The translations under genes and the position numbers were made by a program. DNA of 64,000 bases. Source: Bedellia somnulentella. Taxonomy: Eukaryota > Arthropoda > Insecta > Lepidoptera > Bedelliidae. Positions 10,801-22,800 of this stretch are shown piece by piece. Each line of letters begins with the position of its first letter. The stretch's first letter is position 1. The notes beneath the pieces are model-generated. The model made no database searches and was not told the DNA's origin. It worked only from the letters and a program-made list of their open reading frames with translations. The stretch spans positions 2,039,695-2,103,694 of the forward strand of contig OY755190.1 in assembly GCA_963576735.1 (NCBI GenBank). The letters are read 5' to 3'.

Positions 10801-13800
10801 AATCATCAAACGCAATACACTGAGCCCGCCGGCCGCCGACATATGTTGGCAATTTTTGCGGCGGTCTATATTTCATACGAAAATTGGACATGATTCATTC
10901 AACACAAGCCGCCGGTTGTGTCATCGGGCAATGTCGGCAGCCCGGCGGGCTCAGTGGATATTGTGCTTTACAAATACATTAAAACATGCAAAATTAAAAT
11001 GTTTTATTATTTCAAAATCTAAACCTCATGCAATAATGTAAAGAAACTCACAACTTCCTGATCCCGCTATTTCTCTTCCACGGGGCATCGTCAGGCTCGG
11101 CCGGCAACGGGCCTTGTACTGGCGCCACGTCTTCCTCAGCGGTGGACGTGAGGGATGGACTGCTGTCCGAGCCGCTGAGGATAGTGAGGATTACATTAGT
11201 AGGTGAGGATGGTATATGTTCAATCGTAGACTTTTGTTCCGGAGTCTGTTAATAGGTCTTATATTCTGTTTTTTTAAATAAAATAATATTTTTATTTAGC
11301 ACACATATACAATATCCAATGACATAATTTAAATAAATGGTTTCGCTAAATTTATTTTCTTTTGCTTTTCTAATGCTGGCTTTTGCAAGCGACTTTTTCC
11401 ATAGATATTATCATACATACATACATACATATACTCACGGCTATAAATCCCTAGAAGGGCTAGCCAGAGCTAACGAATTAGAAATTCCTCAGCCACTTTT
11501 GGAAGTTGCGTGGGGAAAAGATGGTAAAATAATGGTTGTTGGTGATAGGTCTACAACCGCATCGCCCAAAGATCCCTTAAAAAGCCCCAATACCGTTACT
11601 CGCCTCTTACGTACACCCACCGGAAGAAAAGGGGTGGTGCTATTCTAAGCCGACACTACACAGCAAACAAAAATAACAAAGATATTATATTCAGTGAAGA
11701 TTATCTTATAATTTGATATGCATCATAGTATTTTCCTAGATATAAAAGTACTTGTACTGGCGCCACGTTTTCCTCAGCGGTGGACGTGAGGGATGGACTG
11801 CTGTCCGAGCCGCTGAGAGTAGTGAGGATTACATTAGTAGGGTGTTAGTTGCCGTGTAGCGCTGGCTTAGAATGTCATAACCCCTTTCTACCCACTGGTG
11901 TTCAAGGAGCCGACTAAGGATATGGGGCTTGAGGAAGGCATATGTTCAATAGTAGATTTCTGTTCCGGACTCGGTTGAACATTGTTAGATTAGTATGGTA
12001 TATGTTGAAAAACAAAAGTCTCAAAAGAATTTGCCATGTAGTGCCGGCTTAGAATGTCGCTACCCCTTTCTGCCCACGGGTGTCGTAAGAGGCGACTAAG
12101 GGTATTGGGGCTTTTTATTGGATTTTTGGGCGATGCGGCTGGAGACCCATCACCAAAAACCTTTATTTTGACCATCTTTTCTCTACTAACATTTCCAAAA
12201 GTGGCTGAGGAATTTATAATTCCTTAGCTCTGGTTACCCCTTCTAGGGAAATATAGCCGTGAGTATATATGTATGTACAAAAGTCTCGAGCAAAAGTGAC
12301 TATTACTTGTTCGGGAGTCTGTTAATAATTTTTGATTCTGTTTTTTAAATAACTAATTAATCAAATGGAATCATATGTTTTTCGGGGTTATAAACTCTTC
12401 TAGGTTCAAATATCTGTAATATTATGCCTGTACTTTTTTAAGCTGGGGCGGTTAAATAGTTTATTGTAAGCAAATATTTAAAAATATCTAATGTAGTTAA
12501 GTTAGTTAATTAAGACCTTCTCAATGAAGTCGCGAAAAGCTCGATCTCTGCCGACATATCTGTGTAAGACATGTATGCAACAAGTCCAATAACATTTACC
12601 TGTCATGACTAATTGGCTGTGGCTCCACAATCCTCATGCTCTCGATGATTTCCTCAGCCCGACTCAGCTTCATCTTCAGTTCGTTCCTCTCGTGTAAAAT
12701 TGCCCGAAGTTCCCTTACGCTGAAAGTTGGTCTTGAGGATTGCTCTGAATCTTCTCCGTCGGTTGCTCCGGCACCGCAGGATATGCATTTCTGATTGGAA
12801 AAAATATGTCTATTTAGTGCAATAAATGAGTGATAAAGTATCTTGGTTCAAGATGATTAATTGTAAGTTTTAGTTCAAATATCAATATTTTTTATCTATT
12901 ATTAACACAAATGATTTATGTCGTGTGGTATAACTTTATTGAAATATAAAGTACACAAATTAAGTTTCGTACTCCCTAATAAAAGGGGAAAGCCCTGTTT
13001 AGGATAAGTATACTTAGGATAAGCATTTTGGTCAACCCATAAAGTTGGTTCACAAACATTTCAGCTTCTTAAAAAACATGTTTATAAACTAGAAGTAATA
13101 AAAATAAATAGTCGAAAAGAAAAATAATGAGTATGATTATGAATTGACTGTATAAATTACTTTAGAAGCCGATGTATGAGGACAGCCCAGGACTACTCGT
13201 TGTGAAGATTTTTGGAAGAAGCCTATGATGCCTACAGGCTGATGATGATGTTAAGGAGGAAGTACTCGTCATAAAAAAGGTGTTGCATATAATAATAATA
13301 ATAATAAAACTCTTTATTGCACATTACAAAAAAACAACAATTACAAAAAAAAGATCGGTACAAAAGCCAAAGTACAACTGGCGGTCTTATCACTAAGAGC
13401 GATCTCTTCCAGACAACCTCTTCCAGACTTCCATACATAGACCTATTTATAAATTACCGACGACACGTGCTAATTCAAAACATTTTATGGAAGGAATTTA
13501 ATCTGTAAGTGTCGGCTTAGAATAGCACTACTCCATTTCTTCCGGTGGGTAAGAGAGGCGAGTAAGGGTGTGGGGCTTTTTAAGTGGTATTTCTGCGATG
13601 TAGCCGGAGACCCATCTCCAACTTTATTTCTACTATCTTGTTCCCTATCATTGTTGAGATTTATGGCCGTGAGTATATGTATTTATGTATGTACTAGCTG
13701 ACCCGACAGACTTCGTACTGTCAAATTTGCTTATGACAAAGCTTAAGGCGTTTTTTCCGGTAATATTAGTTCAATCAGGCGTGAATATTATATTGGTTAA

Positions 13801-16800
13801 ATTTTTCCAGGATAAAAAGTATCCTATGTTACAATTTGGGTCACTATCTAGCATTCTGCCAAATTTCATTCATATACATTATGTACTTGAGGAGCCTTTT
13901 TGCCTCAAACACACAAACATCCAAACATCTAAACTATCACATTTATAATTTTAATAGGATGTTTAAAACTCATAAATCTGTAATCTTATACCTTATTATC
14001 AGCCTGTTGTAAAGTGACGATATCTCTCTGTTGTGATTGCACTATGGCCGTGAGCTCGGTGCGCTCCTCACAAACTAGGCGCAACTGGAATGAAAAATTT
14101 ATAATAATTACTCAAGAACTTGTAATAAGATTATAGTTTGTGCATCATAGGATGAGTTCTGAGACAGGCGGTTTTTTTAACATGGGTATGGAAGGTTCAA
14201 AACGGCTTCAAACTCAAGAATTAAGATGCAAAATATGATATTAATATATAAGATATATGAGAAAATGCTTACAAGATTCATTTTTCTATAAAAAAATAAA
14301 TTAAAAAAAATCATAACATAATATAAACAATAATAAATCTATGCCACAGCGAAAGAGGCAAAACGAGACAGAGTGAGCAAGTCAAAAATATTTACTACGA
14401 TTAATGATTGAGTCATCAATACATCTTTGAAAAAGTACCAGGGCAACAGAAATAATTAGGATATACCCACTCCAAAAAGTGAAAAATAGAACAATTGTGT
14501 GGCACATGGTCTCTTATTTGAACCCTTGACCTCAAGTACAAGTAGCTGAACGGTTAAGCGTTCGCCCAGCGCTGCGAGCTTGCATCTACATTACTTCAAT
14601 TAACTAATTACATTCTTTTAATAAGAAATCGGTATGTCAAAACTTCGATTTTCATCTTTTAGTCTTATTTTTACGCATGTCTACTTTACTACCCTAGTTT
14701 TTAAAGCAGAATTATGAAGTTTTTAAAAATGGTATTCAATAATCCATATATTCGTTATCGAAAGACAGATTTTCAGGGTTATACCTGAATTGCCTTGTAG
14801 TGCCGGCTTAGAATGTCGCTACCCCTTTCTACCCACGGGTGTCGTAAGAGGCGACTAAGGGTATTGGGGTTTTTTATTGGATTTTTGGGCGATGCGGTTG
14901 GAGACCCATCACCAACAACCTTCATCTCACCATCTTTTCCCCACTCGACTTTCCATTCCTGGGATTAATAGCCGTGAGTATATGTATGTATGTATCGGTA
15001 AAACATACCTGATTTTGCTGTTGCTTATGTTTCCGACGGAGCTCACGAGTCACTTGTGCCAACTTCTCCACTTGACCGGTTAACTGAAATATTATAATAT
15101 TAAATTTTAGACTTCATATCTCAAACATATATGCCATTGGGGATACACAAAGGCGTTGCAAAGGTACTCATACTTCTGAACATCACGTGACATTATTATC
15201 ACCTGGTGTTCACGGTAACTACGTGTTGCTTAGAAACTGCGATAGGAAGACCACCTATCACGTGAGTAGACTGTCTATATATGGCCATCTTTTTTATAGA
15301 ATGTTCGGTTCAGACCCATAATTACACAGGTAAACATACGTTAATAATACTTTGTTGTTAAAGTAAAGCAAAACGGCTTATTATTACATTACTTCAGTTT
15401 TTTCGACAGTCATTTTATATCAAAAAGTTTAATTTGTATATTTTTTTGTGAAAACATTTCTTTTGTAAATATTTCTTTCGTGATGTGCAATTCGCAGTCT
15501 TTCTTCTCTATTCTACGCCCTTCCACTTGTCATAGACAAAGAGATTTTTATCTTATCCAATCAATTAATAAAGCTTGAGCTCTTTTCATATTTCATATTA
15601 TGTATAATAAAATACCTGAGGACATTTAAATTTATCAGAAACAAAATTCAAAGCAGTAGTTAAAAGAAATCTTGTTAAAAGGATTACATTAATGATGAAG
15701 TGGCTTGGTGTCATCAGGGCTCTGTGCAGGATGTTTCCGGGCTAACACCAAAATTGTAATGGACGTAAAAAAAGATGTGTGTTGACGAGTTTCTTATGGG
15801 TTCTTCTCTCAACAAAACACCTTCCAAATCAAAAGTAAACTTAGTATTAAGTTGAAATTTGACTTTCAAAAAACCAAGATTTATCTTTTTACTTTGGAAT
15901 AAATAATTATTTTATTTTTATATTGTTTACACTTAATTGCTGATGGTAAAGTTAATTAAGGCCTCATTTATCTAATAAATCAATGAATCAACATAGTTTG
16001 TTGATTATGAAATTAATTCTTATCAATGTAGATTGATTAAATCAAACTTAAATGGGGTATTTTATTATTGTGTAACTATGAGTTGCTACGCCATTATTAT
16101 CTATATCATAATCATAGATCGGATAATCGGATGCATATTTACCTAAAGTTGACCGGCGGCTTAGTATGGAAAGCACTTCTTTATCGTAAAGATTTCGGGA
16201 TTTCGGAATTGATGCATTTAATGTTCGGAATATAGAATTAAATGTTTTATTGTATTATGAATTATGATGTTCGAAGCTTAGTAGCTAGTTATTTTACAAA
16301 AAAATATATATAAATTAATATTTAAAATTTGATAGGTAGGTAACCAACTAACTCGTAAATTCGTAATTTGTTTTATATACGATTAGTTCAAAATCCCTGA
16401 TTTTTTTCGAATCCCGTCATTGAAAAAGACAATTCCGAAAAAAGAAGCCGTCTCCATATTTTCTTAGCCAAAAAATAAGTTTAGGTAAATATGCATCCGA
16501 TTATCCGATCTATGATCATAATCTATATATGTGAAACTGAAAAAACTTAGAATCCTTTTTTACGTAAGTTGCGCCAATAGAAGAGTATGGAATTTCTAAC
16601 ACTAAAAGTTTAAACACGGCTATCAATTCCAAAAACGAGTAGCCAGAGCCTCGAAATTAATGATTCCTCAGCCCCTTTTGAAAGCTACTTGGGCAAAAGT
16701 TAGTAAAAATTATTTATCGTTAAAACGCATATAAAGCCCCAATACCCTTTAGTCACTTCTTACCAACATCCACAGCTAATTATCATACAGTTTATGCCAA

Positions 16801-19800
16801 GAAAAAATAAATGTTTTATTTTTTTTTCTCTCCAAGTACATTAAGTTGGCAAGAAAAGAACACCGACATTAACGTAACCTGGTGTTTCGAGAACCCACAT
16901 TATGCTTGGTCAGTGCACTTTCGCGATATGGGGCAGGGCTAGCACCGCTTTTGTAAGAATTCACTATTACATGGTTAAGTGTATATTTCCTCACGATGTT
17001 TTTCCTCACCGTTAACAGCCATGATAAATTAACTACACATTTGACTTTAGAAAAGATACATTGGTTTTGAACACACGCCTCTCTGCATGAGAGGCGGTTG
17101 ACCCTCCCACTGATCTATAACTTCTGTTTCTATATCCTTCCCACTTAAGTAAATACATAAAATTTAAATATAGTGTAAAAATAAGTCCTAAAATAAATAA
17201 AAAAGTTTTGCCACCTACGCTACCAAACTTTTTATCCAATCTGATAATAGATAATATCACAGCATAGATAAAAAACACCTACTGTATTCAGATACCGCTA
17301 ATTATCCTGACTGACATGGTCGGTTGTCACGATCGCATGTTAACGTTATGTCATGTAGTTTAATGGATCGTAGCGTGATTTTGCTTTACTTATTTACTTA
17401 CACTCACGCTTTTTGTTTGGGCAGATACTATAGATATCGGCTTAGTTTTATCTTGACCAAGCTACCTTGTTTCACTCTTAACACAATTGTTTTTCTTAAT
17501 ATATATAAGGGGCAAAACTGAATAACTTGGAATCAACGCACAACCGAAGGTACTGTTCCTAAAATTTAAATCTTGACCAATCACACATTTTATCATGAGA
17601 GTAAGCTCTTAGAAGGAATGTTAAAATTATAATATTACTTTACGATTCTTTTTCCTGATGGTATATGTAGCGGTGAGGAAAAATTATCCCTAAAGTGGTC
17701 GAAGAAGGAGTATAGTTTATATGAAAACTTTCTTATTTCTGTACCAAGAACTTGGTTTGTTTTAGTTCTGTGGCGACCGCTAGACGGCGAACTCACTCGC
17801 ACACTAGCAGCGTCATAAAAATCGTACATCGTGGTATCGAAATGTTTCTCTAGCTAAACATAAATACAAATTCTAAGTTGGTACACAGCAGGGTGTACTG
17901 GCCAGTATATCTTTGCTGTTCCCAAAGTTCTTTTTTCTTTTTCATTTCACTAAAGTATAGTAACCCACACTATCCACCATCTGCTGTTTCTCTAGCAACT
18001 GCAACTCCTGTCTCCGCAGAGTGGCTCTCTTCCATGTCATGTATGATTTGGCCTTAAAATATTAATAGATAGATAGAAGATGCTGTCAACTCACATTGTC
18101 CACCATCTGCTGTTTCTCTTGCAATTGCAACTCCTGTCTCCGTAGAGTGGCGCGTTGTTTCTCGGCCGTGCTCGCGAGACGAGATAGCACTTCTTGGTCG
18201 TGCTCGCGGGCAGGCGATGGGGGGGCTGTCGTGCCTGTATGAATAAATAAATTATAAATAACATAACATAAACGTTCACGCCGAATATCCCCGAAGGGGT
18301 TGGCAGAGGTAAAACTTCTGTCTATCACGTGGCATCACCTAGTGTTCAGAGTACCCACGTTCTTGGACAGTGTACTCACGTGATAGGGGGCAGGCCTATC
18401 GTCGTTTTGTCCAAATAAACTGTGACATGACTAAGTAAAACTAAGCCATGTTGGTTTTCTCACCTTGTTTTCCCTCGCCGTTAACAACCGTGATAAATTA
18501 ACCAAACATATGTCTTTATAAAAGACAAATTGGTGTAGGGCCGACCTGGGATTTGAACAATAGTCGTCTGCACGATAAGCGGTGGTTTACCCACACTGAG
18601 CTATCGCGTTAATTACACAGAACAAATTTGTGGTTTGGGGATACTAACTCTATGATATATTTAATACTACATGATACACATATAAATCAGACGAAGTCTA
18701 AAAAACCATAACTTATATTCATCACATAATAGTAGGTATCAGCGGGATTTGAACCTGCGCAACCGGACCCGTAAGCTAATCACCTATACACTACGCAACA
18801 GACGTTGGCAAATGTGTTTATGGTATTGTATAACTAAGTTCTTTTTATACTGTATAATGAATAAAATAGAATAGAACAACCATGTAAGAGGCGTGGGTTC
18901 GATCCCTGAGCCTGCACCAATGACTCTTTTATAAAGTCCTGTGTTGAGTTAATTTATCATGGTTGTTAATACCTATTATTTGTAGTTTTAAGGGCATATT
19001 AAGTTTAAGGGTTAAAAAGGTTGGCGTCCGAAGTATGAAGAATAAAAGAGCATGTATGAAAAGATTGATGGATGTAAACGAAGCTAGTGAGGTTTGTCAG
19101 GATCGTACGAAGTGGCGATCGATAGTCTCTGCCTACCCCGATGGAAATTAATGGCGTGAGTATATATATGTATGTATGTTAAGGGCATATCTATCACGTG
19201 AGGATACGGCCCAAGCAAAACGTGGTTACTCTGATCACCGGTTAACAATAATGTCAAGTGATGTTCGATGTATTAGTACCTCTGTCGCAGGCGGATTTAA
19301 TAAGTTTTACATTACGGCTAGGCGTTTCCTAAAACAGCGCCGTTTTGTAATGCGGCGGTTCAAGCATTAGCCGGATTGTTATTGCGATACAATCTTCAAT
19401 AAGGCAGCCCACGTTTAGCCGCATCGTACTAATACTCGGGTGCGCTTTTTCTTACACAACTTTTTAACTCCCATTATCGGAGGTTCGAAAATATTTCACA
19501 TAACATTTAAAATCATGATGATTAGTCTTCATAAACAATTGAAGTTCTGCTTGGGTGGGTCGGGGGACGAAAGCCCCCTGCAACTTTAGGTCACATTGAG
19601 CTAGGTTAGGTTAGATTATGTATAAAACGAGCGGGCGAAGCGCAGCGGAGCGAGCACCTTTGATGCATTATCTGTATTGAAATTATTTCTCAAAGTCATT
19701 GTTCACAAATTCACTCAAAACTTCACAATTTAACAACCCACTCGCCATTGATGTTGTTATGTCAGGTAGCGCTACGAGTGACTTAATCGGAACTACAAAC

Positions 19801-22800
19801 TTTCAAAGTGGCGGCTAATCTCTCGCTTTCATACATTATGGCTAGCCGTGTTGAATGACATATGGCGCCGAATGCAAACCGGCGGTTTTATATCTAGCCG
19901 CATTCAATCCGGCTAATGCTTGAACCGCCGCATTACAAAACGGCGCTGTTTTGGAAAACGGCTAGCCGTAATGTAAAACGGCGGATTATACAATCCGCCT
20001 GCGACACCTCTACCACTCCTTCCGGGATATAAAGCGTGAACGTTTGAGTCTTCAGTTGAAAGAATAGGGGAGACAATTACGGACGTAGAATACTTCATCG
20101 TTATCAGACTACAAGTGAGTGCAGTATCGTAGGTAATATGGAAATTATATTAGAATTTTTATCACCTATTTATCAGTCACAACGATCAATCAGAATGATT
20201 GTAACTTTACCCATTTTTTTAATATATTAGAAAACTCGTTTTTGCACATTAAATTTTAACATATTAAAGTAATATTGCCGTTAGAGACAAGTAAGATGGA
20301 CGGTCATATCACTTATCGCGATCTCTTCCAGAACACTTAGGATGATACGGACAAATGGCATGAACATTGTACATACATACATACATACATATTCTCACGC
20401 CGTTAGTTCCCATTGGGGTAGGCAGAGACTATCGATCGCCACTTTGTACGATCCTGGCAAACCTCACTAGCTTCATTCACATCCATCAATCTTTTCAAAG
20501 GCAGGTGTCCGAAGTACGAAGAATAAAAGAGCATGTATGAACATTGTATTGTTTAAATAATTTCTTTTATCTGTTTATAACTATAAAGAGAAAAAACATT
20601 GCCTGGTCCAGTATTTTAGGTCTAAATTACACATATAGTAACGACCACAAATCCCAATAAAGATTAGCCAGATCTCAGAAGGTAGTGAAATAAAGTACCG
20701 TATGAAGTACTTTAGACCTTTCAAATCTTTTAAAGGCATTTTAATAATTAATAATTGAATTTAACTCATTCGTGAGTGAGTAAATAATAAGGCGTGAATA
20801 TATAAATTACCGTGTAGTGCCGGCTTAGAATGTCGCTACCCCATTTCTACCCACGGGTGTCGTAAGAGGCAACTACGGGTATTGGGGCTTTTTATTGGAT
20901 TTTTGGGCGATGCGGTTGGAGACCCATCACCAAAAACCTTTATTTTACCGCCTTTTTCCCACTCAACTTCCAAAAGTGGCTGAGGAATTTATAATTCCTT
21001 AGCTCTGGCTACCCCTTCAAGGGAATTATAGCCGTGAGTATATGCATGTGTGCATGCATGCATTTAAATTACCGTCAGTCGGCGTGTTCAATGTCCGTCG
21101 AAGCCTCTTATTCTCGTCCTGTAGCCGCGACACCGCCGTCACCAGGTCGGCGGATTCCGTCCGCCATTGCTCCTCTATGGCTTCTATTTCCTGCAATTAA
21201 TTGTACATGTAATGTGGATGGTAGTGTTAGTAGAGGATGATTGTAGAAGACATATTTTGAGGAAATAGAGAATAAAATAGTAGGCGTCCGTAGTATAAAG
21301 AATAAAAAGGAAGGTATGAAATGATAGATGTAAATGAAGATTGTGAGGTTTGCCAGGATCATACGAATTGGCGCTCGTCTCTGCCTACCTCAATGGAAAT
21401 AGCGTGAGTATATTATGTATGTAATTATAAATTAATTAAATCAAACTCTAGTTTTTAAAGTGGCGAACGATAGTCTACAACAAGTCCAATGGGAACTAAT
21501 CGCGTAAGAATATGTACGTATGTAATTATAAATATATTAATTCAAATTCCTAACTTTAAAATAATAACTGTGTGTGTGGCTTTAGCACTAACTAATGCAA
21601 TGATAACTAAAGTCTAATGACAGTATACCTACATACCTAAAAATAAATAGAGTTCAATCCTTCACAATAGGTCCAGTAAAACGATCATCAATGACACTAT
21701 GCTATTCTTACTTACTGCCACTCACAAGCCTATGTTAGGAGATAGTTTTCTTACACATTGCATTTAAAGAATATAATTAAATATCTCCTTATTGCACACC
21801 AAGATATTCAATACTTGCAAAAAATAAAACTATTTTAATATGAACTTCAATTGGCGGTCTTATCACTAATAGCGATCTCTTCCAGACAACCTTTGCATGG
21901 TAAGATCAATAAAATGAAGATCAACGAGGTAGGGACCAAAACATAGTCAACAAGTAAAATGCTAATGACTAAATGAAGACTTACTAATATCTAGTAATAA
22001 CTGATTAATGTATGCGAGTCAGGTTTGTCACAACCGTACGTGGCAATCAATAGACTGCCCAATCAAATTCAAATGAACAGCGTGAATATAGGCCTTTGAA
22101 TATCATTCAAACATACATACATATACTCACGTCTATAAATCCCTAGAAGGGGTAGCCAGAGCTAAAGAATTAGAAATTCCTCAGCCACTTTTGGAAAGTT
22201 GAGTGGGGAAAAGATGGTGAAATAAAGGTTGTTGGTGATGGGTCTCCAACCGCATCGCCTAAAAATCTCTTAAAAGACCCCACACCGTAAGTCGCCTCTT
22301 ACGTACACCCACCGGAAGAAATGTGGTAGTGCTATTTTAAGCCGACACTACACAGCAATTTCAATCAAAGTTATTTTTATTACAAATTATTGGCATGCCA
22401 TTGAGTTAATGACGTTCCATGATTTCTATTCAATGCAAAACTCGGTGAATATTTACGCTGAGTCAGTCAATTAGTAAAACGCGTCATGAACATCTGTTAA
22501 ATATCGATGAAAAGATTAAAATAAACTTAGACCGTTATAAAGATGCATAACAGCATCAGTTTAACCTAAATGCTGTGTAGTGTCGGCTTAGAATATCACT
22601 ACCCCATTTCTACCAATGGGTGTACGTAAGAGGCGACTAACGGTATTGGGGATTTTAAGGGATTTTTGGACGATGCGGTTGGAGACCCATCACCAACTAC
22701 CATTACTTTACCATTTTTTCCCGCCTCAACTTTCCAAAAGTGGCTGAGGAATTTCTAATTTAGCTCTGGCTACCCCATCTAGGGATTTATAGCCGTGAGT

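Larger units (their letters stand above)
11751..12345 (-). pseudogene. Broken duplicate of Rilpl exon 7 and its upstream intron
   Basis: Two pieces repeat exon 7 and the sequence before it. 11751-11842 matches the region from the exon 7 acceptor through GACGTGGCGCCAGTACAAG; 11936-11990 and 12296-12340 match the preceding intron. They are separated by a SINE A fragment (11851-11930) and a full SINE A (12033-12277). The copy lacks the end of the exon (DDAPWK onward) and a donor, so it is unlikely to be spliced. Confidence 0.75.

Noticed and set aside
11175..11266. Longer version of Rilpl exon 7 starting after AACAG
   Set aside because: That acceptor is out of phase with exon 6 and gives a stop; the ATCCTCAG acceptor at 11174 joins cleanly.
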